Shown here in pieces: positions 47,735-59,739 of a DNA stretch of 64,000 nucleotides (position 1 is the first letter of the stretch; each line of letters begins with the position of its first letter). A program made the translations under genes and the position numbers. The notes beneath the pieces are model-generated. The model was given only the letters and a program-made list of their open reading frames with translations, was not told where the DNA came from and made no database searches. The DNA comes from Gorsachius magnificus (taxonomy: Eukaryota; Chordata; Aves; Pelecaniformes; Ardeidae). Where the stretch lies: the NCBI GenBank assembly GCA_034008185.1, contig CM067084.1:10869385-10933384 (forward strand), in the 5' to 3' direction.

Positions 47735-47990
47735 TAGGGGACAGTGGGGGACAGCCCCAGCACCCAGCACCTCCCTGGGACAGGGGTGGGCCGAGGCTGA
47801 GGCGGGCTGTGGGCCCACAGGTGGGGGTCAGGATCAGGCCCAGGGCAGGAAGCCAGCAGCAGGCACAGCCCTGGGGCAGCGGGGCTGGGGGTGGGTCTGG
47901 CCATGGCCACCCCATGGTGCCCCCCAACCCCCCCCAGGCGGGGCCCCTTTGGCTGAGCTGGGCGAGCCAGCCCCGAGCCCCCAGAAATCA
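47735..47990. other. Isolated GC-rich, CpG-poor block
   Basis: About 250 bases of very GC-rich sequence set sharply between AT-rich flanks, rich in GGGG, CAGG and CCCC words but with few CpG. ORFs on both strands are low complexity and not believable as genes. It resembles no repeat I can name. Confidence 0.6.
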
Positions 47991-48879
47991 AACCCCCATG
48001 AGTGTTTCTCACCCTATTTGGAAAACTTAACAATTTACAGACTTCCTTCTCAGATACATCGTTATATTCGGCTTCAAATACTGCTTTTTAATCGATGTTA
48101 CTTCATCGCGCTTTTCACCATTTATGTCAGCTTTTTTGGGGGGGTTCCTGGCATTATATGTAGATAAGTAATAGGCATACCCATCTAACTTTTAAATTAC
48201 AGTTTCTAATTATAGGTGGAGTTCAATTAGCCCTTATCATATAGAAACTAATATTAAGGTTTCTGGGTTTAATTTTGCTACTTTAATTCCTGTTGTCACC
48301 TCCTGTGTAATGACACAGGAAATAATTTAACTATATTATTAATGAAATAAAATTTTCTTTTATTTAGTAAATCTGATCCAAGAAGTACCACTTACCCAGA
48401 AAAAACTCCAGGCTAAAGCAAGTAGTTTACCTTTTTTCTTTTTCATAAATAATTTCTGGACCTCTCACTGTTCAGGGATAAGGACATGAAATGCAGCAAC
48501 AGAAAATACTTGAACTCTGCCCGGTGTTTTACTGGACTGGGGAAATTTCTTTCCTGTTTCCAGTCTATCTGGAGTAAACTGGGAACCGCCATTTGCAGGC
48601 AAACCAGTTAGGTGTTTAATTCTTCATTTGCAGAGTGAGGTCTACAACCTCACTGAACACCTTGCTAACATTCACAGATCTAAAGCTTCAGAAAAAAAAC
48701 AAAAACCAAAATCTTACTGTTCTCATTCAAAAAATAACCCTGAGCACTGGAAAATCTATACATACCTGGAAATTGAAAAAACACATTTATTTTAAAGTTA
48801 GATTTCTATTGACTGCTGTTCTGCACGCTGTATATCCTTTATTAGTAAGCAATATATGCTCCAGTGCTATGACAGATGC

Positions 48880-48975
48880 CTCTATCACTATCCTTATTTT
48901 ACTGAAGCATAACGGAGAAATTTCATAATGCAGTTCATTGCAGAGGTGGGAATAGAACTGAGTTCCTAACTCAAA
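48880..48975 (+). mobile_element. Degenerate MIR/L2-like tail
   Basis: CTATCACTATCCTTATTTTA, then aGAGGTGGGAATAGAACTGA and GTTCCTAACTC match the order of the MIR/L2 3' end. Weak on its own, supported by similar remnants elsewhere in the window. Confidence 0.45.
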
Positions 48976-50260
48976 ATAATAAGAAAAAAACCACCACAAC
49001 AGTGATTATAATATAATATAATCTAAAACCATGTGGGTGCTACTATACTGAGACTTCCCCACGTACAGGTTAATGAGCTAACTAGTAGTCTAAAGAGCAA
49101 TATGTAATTTGGTGCTCTTGGTCTCTATCAAAAGAATATACAATTATTCTTTGCAAAATGGGACAGCTTCAAAGAGAAAAATGAAAAGCTCTTCATCTTT
49201 CCACTCAGAGCCCAAATCCTTTTGGATCTGATGATTAGGGAGGGTTGGGAAAAGAAAACTGGGTCTAGATCCCATCATATAAAAGAAGCACTTGTCCTCA
49301 GCAGCCAACATCGTAGGCAAATACTATGATCAGTATGGTACAAAAAGGGCCTCTATCAGCATTTCTTTCTCTGCTAGTTTTCTGGTCAATACATGTCTTC
49401 CCAGAGCACCTAGAAGTAGGGTCCTATTTTGTTAAGGTGTTTGTTAAGATGTTAAAGACTGAGTACCTAAGATTTCCAGAGCAGATGGTATGATTTTTGG
49501 CATTTTTTTTCAGGATGTGAGAAACCTGTGTCCAGTTCTCTCCATCTCAGATAATTTCTGCATCCATAACCAGCTTAAGAGTGTTTCTAAACACCAAGTT
49601 GGAGGATTATCTCCTGTTCTGCCATTCCAGTCTACAAAATCATTTAAACATCTCTTGGTGCAGGAACTAGGCACATGTGCCACCTTCTACAGCTAATCGC
49701 TGATTAAATTTAGGCTCATTTGCTTGCTCTCCAGGGAGTACTTAGTACTGTATAAAAAATTTTGCTCAGTAGGTATTTGTAGATGACAGACAGAGTGGAA
49801 CCATTAGAGAGCTTGCCCTCTTGCCAAAGGGAGAGATCAAGAGAGCAAACCACACCTGAAATGCTAGTCATATAGATGAATGTTTTATCTCAAAATCCTC
49901 GGACATAATGGTGGTAAGGGCAGTCTAAAAAATCTTACACTAACTGAATGCATTACTGGGAAGGACTTAACCCGGTATTTACCTAGCAGATGTTGAAAAG
50001 TTCAGAGATTCTGGTCAATTGGATAAATTTCCAAAAGGTAAGTCTCTCCTAAGTCATCCTATTGTTGACAACAGAATTACTGTACTAGTTAAGTTGGGAA
50101 AGAATATTTCTTCGACGTTTCCCTGGAATAAGTACCTGCACGCTAGTATTATAAACTGGAAAGGCACAGAGAAAAAATAAAATAAGAATGTGGCTTAGGG
50201 AATTGCTGGTATAAAAAGAGGATTTGCCCACCCCTCTGACTCCCTTGGGCTACTTCGATG
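48976..50260. other. Intergenic, nothing recognised
   Basis: AT-rich single-copy-looking sequence without coding signal. A TATAAAAAG word near 50210 stands just before the CR1 copy but has no other promoter features. Confidence 0.5.
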
Positions 50261-50265
50261 GCCAT

Positions 50266-50445
50266 AGACAGAATCACAGAATGGCAGGGGCTGGAAGGGA
50301 CCTTGGGAGATCATCTAGTCCACCCCTCCTGCAGGTTCATCTAGAGCAGGTTGCACAGGACTTCGTCCAGGTGGGTTTTGAATATCTCCAGAGAAGGAGA
50401 CTCCACAACCCCCCTAGACAGCCTGTGCCAGTGGTCTGACATCCT
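50266..50445 (-). mobile_element. CR1 LINE 3' fragment, reverse orientation
   Basis: On the plus strand it begins AGAATCACAGAATGGCAGGG, GCTGGAAGGGACCTTGGGAG, ATCATCTAGTCCACCC, then runs through TTTTGAATATCTCCAGAGAA and CCTGTGCCAGTG: the reverse complement of an avian CR1 3' region, ending in the usual CTGTGATTCT-type tail. The CR1 match stops near 50440. A GC-rich block (50440-50700) that does not fit the CR1 consensus follows directly. Confidence 0.85.
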
Positions 50446-50699
50446 GGGGCTGCGTCTCACCCTGGCCCCCCTCAACAGGGCTGATGCTGGCCTCCACCCG
50501 TGGGCCAGTGTTCCAGCCCTGTCCCCAGGGAGGTGCTCGATGCCCAGGGCAGGGGCTCTCCCAAGCCGCTCTCTGCCTGCTCTGCTCCTGGCTGGGACGG
50601 TGGGATGGGCCCTGCCCTGACACCCCTGGGGAACCCCCAGCCCCTCAGCACCCTGACACTGGGAGGTAGTCGTTCCCAATTCTCCTGCCTCGCTACAGG

Positions 50700-53530
50700 A
50701 TTTGCACTTTGAATGCCATTGCCAACCCATCTTTACCTAACCTGTTCTTACAGACTGTGCTAATGCCAGGCACAACGTGCCTCTGTTGTAACAGAGAGAT
50801 TCCAAAGAGGATGGAAAAAGGAGTATTTAATTTTGAGATGGAGTTTTGTTTTGATGATTTTATTTCCTTGCTCTTACTGTAAAATACTATTTAGATTGCA
50901 GAATAATAGCTGTTTCAAATAAATCAAACAAGAACATTTCCTGTGCATATGTTGTCACTAATGTTACTCAAGGTCCTTGTTTTATCATCTTGATCTTGGT
51001 TTGCTCTTACACAGAAAAAACCTCACACCTATAACAGTGCTGTCTCTCCCTCTTTCCCCAATCTCTTCCCCTTCCAAGACACGTAAACTTGTCCTGACGG
51101 TACCTTCCAGCAAGTAAGATAGTAAGAGAAACTGTAGAAGACATATGAAAATAAATTCATTTGAAGAATTTTGTACACTTGTTGGTGTGCAGGTAGAATC
51201 CTACTTCAATTCCAGTTTAGTCTAAATAAAGCAAGGAGAATAAAGGTAGGTTCTTTTAGCCTGGTGTGTATTTGTGTAATTCCAGTCTACTACAGGTGAA
51301 CACCTTGCCCTGCCAGGTCCACTGTGAAGAAGGTAAACAGACCCATTAATCAAAATACCAAACATCTCTGTAGAACTACAATTTTATCACTGAGTGAATA
51401 TACATAAATAATCAATAAATGTGAACTGAATTAACAAGTGAGATACGGGGTTGTCCCTCTCAAAGTCACAGCACAGAGCTCACAACTTAGAGAAGAAGAA
51501 ATGAGATAATATAAAAGGGTAGCTGAATTAGTCGCTCTGCGCTCTTGATATAAGCTGATTATACCAGAAGTTTGACAATTTGTCAGCAGCCATCCAGACT
51601 GTATTGCTCCCAGACTATATTGCTAGAAGTGAAGATCACTCCCTGCTCCCATCCTATTCCCAGGATTTGTGTTCCCCTAGGGCTTTTGAAGAAGAAAGAA
51701 GAGAGCAAGAGAGACTATTCTGTCTTACGGCTGGTGAGAATAACTCTCTGGATTGATTTTGTATTTTAACACCCTGTTGTAGCCCCCCTGCACTTTTACT
51801 CAACATCCAGAAGCTAAATGGGGAGAAAACAGCTTGCTTAAAAGATCAAAATCTCAGGCGGCTTTGAATCCTGAAATAATATGGAAGATCACAAGAAGCC
51901 CATTGAAGTTAGAAGAATCTGTTCATCACCTTGAATTATATCAGTACCGTCCTTCTCTTTATTGCCCTTAGAGTGTGCGGAGTCAGAGACAAAATGGCAT
52001 AACAAATGACACTCTGTGGCCTGCTGATTTCTGGCTGCCATTTGTACGTTAAATCACCAGGAGCTGTCACGATCAGGAAGAGCGGTAGTCAGCGTTGGCG
52101 GGGATAAACAAACACAGGCAAAAATGGTTGGTTCCTTAGGGGAAGAAAGCAAAATGAAATAGAAATGGAGTGGTATAGACAATACAGGTGGTGAATGAAG
52201 AACTCACAATGGCGTAAAAGGAATATGGGGCAAGCATCATCATTACACATCTCAGTACTTCTCTCCAAATTTGTATTGTGTGTTGGCTCTCAGAAAGTGA
52301 ATGGAAAATGCTTTTTAAATGTCAGGCATTTGTATCAGGATTGTTTACATGTGCTTATGTCGTGCAATATTTACTGCGATAAGCAAAAGTTAGGAGTTTC
52401 AGAAGGTTACAGCTAGCCCTCGCGTTCGGGGGATAACACCATCTGCTTCTTAGACCGGGTGCTGACTTCACTGGGACATCACTGTGGGGCCACTTTTTGG
52501 CTGCCTTCCATTGAATGAACTGGGGAGCGGGCCATTCCTATGGAACCGTCACTTGGTCCGTACTCAGGCTGATGAGAGGCTCCTTCACAACTCACAACCA
52601 AAAAAAAATTAGTTGTTGAATGTATTTTTTTATCTAAAAATACCTCATGTCTCCAAAGACTGATTTGAAAAATTTCTGAGAAACCAGAGGTCAAAGAGTG
52701 CCAGGTATACTCAATGTTTGTCAAAAGTAACTTAGTACATTAAAAAAGAGTCTGACTTCCTTTCTCCCACAATTATGGATGCAGTATTTCCATCATCTTT
52801 ATTTCAATGTTAAGCTTTCTTTGTTCCATAAACACAGGATATATTTACAAATGTCTGCTGGGAAGGTACCGTGAATTTTCCTTCCTCCCTTAGCTGCATA
52901 TTTATGCAATCCATGCTGAGCTCTGTTTTGCAGGTAGGAACTTGCACATGAAACGGTGTCGGATTCCTCTTGTTTGTAGATTGGGTACCTTTCAACTGAT
53001 TGAGTCTCACCTGCTACATCTGTTAGCACTTCACTGGAAAGTGTCTTTCCTTGATGGCCTGTCACTCTTCAAGAAAGATCCTTCCCTTTTGTTCCTAATC
53101 TCTGCACAGCATTGCTTTCTCTTTGTTAGATGGATCACTTCCCCAGAATTCACAATCTTTAATAAACACATCATCTACAAAATGCTTTCATCTATTCTTT
53201 AGATTTTGTAACATCTCTAGAAATTATTTTGCTCCTTCTACATGTTTTGCATAAACTTGTCAGCAAATCTTTTTACCTCACTCTCAGAGAACTAAAGTTT
53301 TTACTTTTTAAAAAATCTTTGTTCTTCTCCCAGCTCAGATGGCTTGCACTCTTTGGCGGTGCTTTTTTAACGACTCACCGTGACAACCGAATTGTTCATA
53401 CACAAGCCCAGGGCTCAGATATCCCACTGGTATCAGTGTAAAAGAAAAATCTAAGATCCAGATTTTTATTATATGTAAAATACCTGAAGCAGAGTCTTGA
53501 ATTTTTAAGTTTTAGTTTTAGCACGAGTTA
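50700..53530. other. Intergenic, nothing recognised
   Basis: Mixed-composition sequence without believable coding frames. Small ORFs near 52195-53441 show no family signature. Confidence 0.5.
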
Positions 53531-53610
53531 CAAATTCACACCATCCTATGTCCCCCTGCAAATATGCATGCAAATTCACACCATCCAATGTCCCCCTGCA
53601 AATATGCATG
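53531..53610 (+). repeat. Exact 40-base tandem duplication
   Basis: Copy one 53531-53570 and copy two 53571-53610 differ at one base only (CATCCTATG versus CATCCAATG). The near-identity implies a recent event. Confidence 0.97.
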
Positions 53611-54849
53611 ACATGCTGTATGCTATATAAAAAAGTTACTTGCATGTATCATAAAAACTGCTTCATATTGCATGTGATTCGCTGATTAATAAAATGCACG
53701 CAGTGCATCAGTACAAGGACAAAATACCTTTTCTTAATCATAGTTGGGCGTGGACATCAGATATTTATTTATCAGAATTGGTAAGACAATGACACATAGG
53801 AGACCCATTCATAGGCAGAGCCACTTCTGCTAGTGAATGCACAAACACACCAATAAAAGATGCCCTCACCATACTGATCTTACAGTTTAATTATTAAATT
53901 CAACGGTGGGATTTAGACAAACAAACAGAGGGAAAATACCCAACAATGAGAAGTGGGAACCTAATCCATACAGTACTGAAACTCAGCGGTACTTCATAAA
54001 AGATGTGTAGGAAAGATGGCCTGCGGGCAGAGGGTGAGCAGGGATGGAAAAAGTTGAAGATTAGAGCATTTCTCCAAAGAAATATTAAGCCCGGAATTTC
54101 AGTACCTGTGTAAGAGCAGAGATCTGTCCGGGGACCTGCAGCCTTCAGAACTAACGAAGACAAAATGCTGAAGTTAAGGTGTAGCTGACCTTTTGGAAAT
54201 TCACAAATTGGAATTGTGGTTGTGCGTCATAGGCCAGATCCATCCCATCCAAGTTCAGACATTGACATGAGGTGACATCATTAGGATAGAGCAGTGAGGT
54301 GCTAAATAATACAGGGAAAGAGAGGAGGGTATCAGGGGAAAGGGAAATTGAAGCAGCACTGGTGCTGCTTACCTGGCCAAGAGGGAGCTCAAGATAACTT
54401 CATTTAAGTGCCAAAACCTCAATACAACAAACTCCATCTTAGGAGCCCCATCTTCTTAACTCCCAAGGCAGAGAGTCTTCTTCAGGAGCTGTACATTGAC
54501 CAGAGAAAGGTACTTTTTTTTTAAATCTTGGCTAAACCGAGTAGCTGTGTTCGTACATGTCTTTCAGAAGTTGGTGCCAAGGGTAGAGCCCTTCCCCGGG
54601 AAGTGGTGTGCCCATCATCTCCCCCCATGGAGAAACCATGGCTGGTTTCCTTCACGTCACTGCCATGTGCACAGGGCACGCGAGGTAAGGGTGACCGCAC
54701 ACTGACCTGTTTTGGAGGTCAGTGAGGTACATTTAAACACCTTTTCTCTTGGGACACACCATCTAAATACAGGTCTCTCAGATACTAACTAGGCAGCCAG
54801 TAGTACTTGAAACTATAAACTGCTGTGGGGCTATCAACAATGAAGACAG

Positions 54850-55340
54850 TGCTTTTTTACTAGTATTAATTCATTAATTTTTTAAAAACATTTTAATTGC
54901 TGCTAACCATTATTTTAAAACAGAAGATAGCAGCTAAAGTTTTAAATCAACAACAGAAACTCAAATAGCTACTGCAGTTCATTATTAGCTTGGAAGAAAA
55001 CAGAGCAGCGATTATTTCCCTAATTGTCCTTAAAGTCATTATTACATATGCAAGTACAATTTGGTACTCTCCAGAGTCTTTCCCTCATTACACTGTGTGA
55101 TTCACTAAATTACACGATTGTGATTAGTGCGGCAATCGGTGTCCAAGTGGTATCAGGCAACTACTGGGCTCCTTTTGCGGAGGTCAATTTAATTACATTG
55201 TGCATGACAGAAACCAGGCCAACTGAGTATTGCCTTTGCCACCAGCAATTGACACCTGAGTGTTAATGAGCTGGTAATTAAGAGCTGGCACAGACAGGCA
55301 CATTTTAGTGTTTGGGACTGGGATTACCATATGCTTCAAT
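54850..55340. promoter_or_regulatory. Candidate conserved noncoding element or enhancer
   Basis: A block dense in homeodomain cores (TTAATTCATTAATT, TAATTGC, TCATTATTAGC, CAATTTAATTACATTG, TTAATGAGCTGGTAATTAAG) plus CAGCTG-like and TGTCA words, with balanced composition and no repeat or coding signature. The texture is that of deeply conserved enhancers in the gene deserts around developmental genes. This is inference only; conservation cannot be tested here. Confidence 0.3.
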
Positions 55341-56350
55341 GCCTCTATGTTAAAAGCCTGAAGTTATCCATTTTCTAAAATATACAGGATTTAAAAATAA
55401 AGGCAAATTATGGCATTTGCAAATAACAAGCAAGAAAACACTTCTAATCAGGACTGAATGCTGCCTTTCACGAACTTCTCAGAAATCCTCTCTTTCTACT
55501 TGTAATCTCTTTGTCAGGTTTTTATTTTCTGTAATACATGTTTACCAATAGATGCTCACACTGGAATTGCCTATAATCAAAGGGATGTTTTAAAGTTTGT
55601 TTAAAAGTAAACAATCATTGTTATTAATTTCACTACTGCAGTTTGGCCTAGAAAATTTAATCAGAGCTGAACCCCTATTGAAAAATCTTTCTTCCAATTT
55701 AGAAATCAATGCAATATCTTTCTCAAAGAGGAGAAAAAACAAAGTTGGTAAACATTACCAGACATACATTTTATTACTAAGAGGCTCTAAATACAGAAAT
55801 GTTAGTTGTACATTTCCTGGGTTTTTTACGTATTTCCCTACGTTGTTCCAGTATCCTTGAGAGTCCAGACAATTGTCATCTACCATTATTAGAATGAAAT
55901 CGTGTGTTCCAACCTCTTCACAATACAGCTTTATAGACATGCCATATGCCTCTGCACTTCTAAATATCCAGGATGCAAATTCCCTAATCTTTGGTACCAT
56001 CGATAATATTAGTTTTAACTTTTTGTGAGGGTCTTCTCAGCCAAACGATGATCACCAGGCTCTTCCTGGAAGAACAGAAAGGCGTGGGTTAGTCTCCTGC
56101 ATGTCACCTAGGGAGGGCGAAATGGCTGGCTGCTTTTGCAGAAGGCAGTGGGAGAGGCAAACGGCAGCTCCGCTGGAGTTGCTTTCCCAGTGCCTTTACG
56201 CTCCTTTGAAAACAACCCCTATGTACTGCCTAAATTCATGAAGAAGAAAGAAGCTGATGAAGGAGACTGAGCTTAGGAGAACTGAAAAGGGACTGGCATG
56301 AAGGAGAGCATGATGACAAGTCGGGGCAGAGGGGGACGGCGGGGAAGGAG
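55341..56350. other. Intergenic, nothing recognised
   Basis: AT-rich to about 56000, then purine-rich. No believable ORF. Confidence 0.5.
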
Positions 56351-56352
56351 AT

Positions 56353-56535
56353 TGGAAAATTAGAGAGAAGGAAAAGCTGTATGTTAGGGTAGCCACCTCT
56401 GAAACTGATCCCAGAAACATAAACCCCAGAAACATAATTCCCAGAAAACATAATCCCAGGAAAATTAGAGAGAGGGAGAAGGAGCAGCTGTGCGGTAGGG
56501 AAACCACCTCTGAAACATAATCCCAGAAAATCAGT
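56353..56535 (+). repeat. Nested tandem repeat: 106-base duplication with internal 15-16-base units
   Basis: GGAAAATTAGAGAGA near 56353 and again at 56459 begins two copies that both continue through the word CCACCTCTGAAA and CCCAGAAA. Between them (56409-56460), CCCAGAAACATAA-type units of 15-16 bases recur four times with small changes. Translation on the minus strand gives a false FLGI/FMFLG peptide repeat. Confidence 0.85.
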
Positions 56536-57640
56536 ATTACCAGCACCCACGATTAAGTTGCATATATTCCCATTTTAATTTATTATAATGTTCCTGTGAC
56601 TATATGCAATTCAACTTCAAATTTAAAAAAATACAAATACCTAACTGTCAGAGAGATTTTAAGCCAAGTGCATAAAGCAAGTAAGGAAAATTAAAAACAA
56701 TGATTTTTAGCACTTTTATGAGTTTCATCAGGTCAACACTGCATGTTCAGTGTAAAGAATATTACGAATGAACTGATTTCTGTGATGCAGCATGAATAGC
56801 ATTTGTGGCTATTATTCCTATATCTCAGTTTTGTTATATAATGGGGTGATACGATACAGTCAAACCCAAACAATTTTACACAATTCATTATCACAGCAAA
56901 AAATTTTTCTTTTTTGTGAGGACATCTTGATGGATGTACCCATTTAAAATTCCTCTTCTATATGTCTTCGCGACATCTTAAGCAAGTAGTGTTGCTACAG
57001 CCCCCTCCTTCCTCAACAGCCTGCAGCAGCCCCCAGCAAGAAAGGTGCTTAAGCTCTGGGAGGGTCCTTCAGAGCTCATTTCAACAAACCCACCTTGCCA
57101 GGTGCCTTGAGGTCGACAAGGGACATGCTGTGCACCCTGGCCGGCAGCAAGCTTTGAAGCCATGGGCCCCTTCCAGCAGCTGCCTTTTTTTTATGTAGGC
57201 AGACTGCCTCGGTGCAGTGGCTTAGACAATTTTCCGGTGGCTTTACGAATCCACAGACTGTTCACATCAGATGAAAAATATATTAACTTTACTGAATCTT
57301 AGTTGTGGGATTTACTCCCAATTTTCCTCTTTTGAGGAGTTTGCTTTTTTCCTCTGAACTCTCCTCTGTAGGACATACAGCCTTTTATATGCAGATTGCT
57401 ATAATTATGCTTTGAAATAGCTTTGAATTCCCAATGGCTTAAACAAGAACATGAAAGGGCAAATGTTACGCTGAGCTGAAGGATATGGAAGTGGCACATA
57501 CATCCGTCTAAAATGAGATATAGGGACGAACAGCTCTTTACACAGCGATGTCAGTTCTTGGCAGGTTATTGAAGGATCTTTGCAGCCACAGAGGCTGTCT
57601 TGGGCAGCACAGAAACACTGCCTAGGGATAGCTAATCAGC
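56536..57640. other. Intergenic, nothing recognised
   Basis: AT-rich with one moderately GC-rich stretch (56990-57190) whose ORFs on both strands have no recognised homology. Confidence 0.5.
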
Positions 57641-57852
57641 CTATATTTTTCTTTTTTAATACCGGAAGGTGAACAGGTGCTAAGCAAGGCGGGAGAAGCA
57701 GACACTCACGAAAGCCACAATCCTCCCCACCGCAGGCTGGCCCCAGGCAGGCACCGGCCTCATGGGCTGAGGGGGCACAGCCAGGCTGCTGCCACCCCAG
57801 GCGGTCCCCGCACTCATGGGTATTATATTACGTTATATAATATAAAAATAAT

Positions 57853-58535
57853 ATCATAGAATCACAGAATCCTAGGTTGGAAGGGACCTCAAGGATCGTC
57901 TGGTCCAACCTTTCTAGACAAGAGCACCGTCTAGATGAGATGGCCCAGCACCCTGTCCAGCTGAGTCTTAAGTGTCCAATGTGGTGGAGTCAACCACATC
58001 CCTGGGGAGATTATTCCAATGGTTGACTGTTCTCATGGTGAAAAACTTCCCTCTCATGTCCAAATGGAATCTCCCCAAGAGCAACTTGTGTCCGTTCCCC
58101 CTTGTCCTCTCCATGTGACTCCTTGTAAAAAGGGAGTCTCCATCTTCTTTGCAGCTACCCCTTAGGTACTAGTACATGGTGATGAGATCTCCTCTGAGCC
58201 TCCTTTTCTCAAGGCTGAACAAACCCAGCTCTCTCAGCCTGTCCTCACATGGCAGGCTTCCCAGGCCTTTGATCATCTTGGTGGCCCTTCTCTGGACCCC
58301 CTCCAGCCTGTCCACATCTTTTTTGTGTAGAGGGGACCAGAACTGTACACAGTATTCCAGGTGTGGCCCAACAAGCGCTGAGCAGAGCGGGATAATGACT
58401 TCTTTATCTCTGCCAGTGATGCCCTTGTTGATGCAACCCAGCATCGTATTGGCCTTTGTGGCCACAGCAGAACTCTGTTCACTCATATTGAGCTTCCTGT
58501 CCACCAGGACCCCCAGGTCCCTTTTTAGTAATATC
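57853..58535 (-). mobile_element. CR1 LINE 3' part with residual reverse transcriptase C-terminus, reverse orientation
   Basis: Read on the minus strand, the element enters the C-terminal (thumb) part of the CR1 reverse transcriptase, with an uninterrupted frame of 111 residues (58504 to 58169) holding [32 protein letters not shown] and [14 protein letters not shown]. The CR1 3' UTR follows, with GGTTGGACCAGACGATCCTT and the tail TTCTGTGATTCTATGAT ending at about 57853. It is 5'-truncated and has no catalytic motifs, so it is inactive. Flanking GC-rich blocks (57680-57820 and 58556-58690) are not CR1. Confidence 0.92.
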
Positions 58536-58794
58536 TTTTAATATATTTTTAATACCCCTGTGTTCCAGCAGGGAGGCCTCAGCCTGGGACGCCTCTTACC
58601 CCAGGCCTTGGGGCCGCCCTCACTGTGGCTGGAGAGGCCTGGGCGTGAGGGGCTGAGGGCCGAGGGCCTCGTTGAGGTGGGAAGCCACAGAGCCGCCTGC
58701 CGCCTTCTGGCTTTATTTACTTATGTATTACTTTATCCTTTTATTTACATGGAGAGACTGCTCCCGGCCCTGACAGACAAGAGGTGCCAGAAGA

Positions 58795-59227
58795 CAGCCA
58801 CAAAATTGAGGAGGGGTCTGGAGCACAAGTCTTACGAGGAGCGGCTGAGGGCACCGGGGTTGTTTAGCCTGGAGAAGAGGAGGCTGAGGGGAGACCTGAT
58901 CGCCCTCTACAGGAGGCTGTAGCGAGGTGGGGGTTGGCCTCTTCTCCCTGGTAATGGATGATAGGATGAGGGGAAATGGCTTCAAGTTGCATCAGGGGAG
59001 GTTTAGGCTAGACATTAGGAAAAACTTCTTCACTGAGAGGGTTGTCAGGCTCTGGAATGGGCTGCCCAGGGAGGTGGTGGAGTCCCCATCCCTGGAGGTA
59101 TTTAAAAGAAGGATAGATGAGGTTCTTAGAGACATGGTTTAGTGGTGGGATGGCAGGGTTAGGTTAAAGGTTGGACTCCATGATCTTAAAGGTCTTTTCC
59201 AACCAAAGCGATTTTATGATTCTATGC
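58795..59227 (+). mobile_element. CR1 LINE 3' part, forward orientation
   Basis: Starts within the end of the reverse transcriptase (TGTTTAGCCTGGAGAAGAGG, then the GGAGACCTGATCGCCCTCTA segment), runs through TTAGGAAAAACTTCTTCACT and GGGCTGCCCAGGGAGGTGGT, and ends in TTGGACTCCATGATCTTAAA, GGTCTTTTCCAACC and GATTTTATGATTCTATG. 5'-truncated. It faces the 58.5 kb copy head to head, 260 bases apart, and belongs to a different CR1 subfamily by its 3' UTR. Confidence 0.92.
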
Positions 59228-59345
59228 TTAAAGCCGGGCAGGCACCCATGGGGCTCTGCCTTTCCCCCCTGAGGAGCCCACCGCTGCCTCCCAACATGGC
59301 CGCCGCTGGGGCGGCTGCACAGGAGAGGTGGGAAATGTATGTGCC
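59228..59345. other. GC-rich remnant with YY1-like motif
   Basis: GC-rich sequence directly after the CR1 tail. CCAACATGGCCGCCGC at 59292-59307 contains GGCCATGTTGG on the other strand, which fits the YY1 core GCCATNTT. Together with the GC blocks at 57680-57820, 58556-58690 and 59740-60060 it may be part of one GC-rich region split by CR1 insertions. Confidence 0.35.
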
Positions 59346-59739
59346 CTGTTCCACGCCACGCTGCTTTAGCAGCGTAAAAACGTTTTACGTTGGGAAAGTA
59401 GTTACCTGCTCCGTTATCGAAAAGCCATGCAAATTCTTCCCGTGAGTGGAAATATGCCAGCTCCCTTTATATGTAAAGTGTTTTCTCGTCTGTACGTTTC
59501 AATGCAGCCTGCTAGATTATGCGTATATATATTCAATTTTTGTTTAAAATGTATTCTCTACAGAATTGCTAAGGTGTTGGGGTTTTTTTCATTCACGTTT
59601 GCACAGAAAGGATTTGCATTCCAGCCCTCTAAACACACATGCACGCTTTTTTAAAACTGTGGAGCCTCACAAAAGCGTGAAGTTTTAGGTTTGGGGACTT
59701 TTTAAAACTTTAAGTTACTCGATCAGCACCTGAAGGCTT

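Noticed and set aside
47722..48033. ORFs on both strands of the GC-rich block
   Set aside because: Low complexity, overlapping on opposite strands, no family features.
50205..50220. TATA-like word GTATAAAAAG before the CR1 copy
   Set aside because: AT-rich background, no CpG or other core promoter elements and no gene downstream.
56196..56550. Minus-strand ORFs with FLGI/FMFLG repeats
   Set aside because: They are translations of the nested DNA tandem repeat, not a membrane protein.
58169..58504. Intact 111-codon reverse transcriptase frame as a possible active gene
   Set aside because: It is only the C-terminal end of CR1 ORF2 without catalytic motifs, in a 5'-truncated copy.
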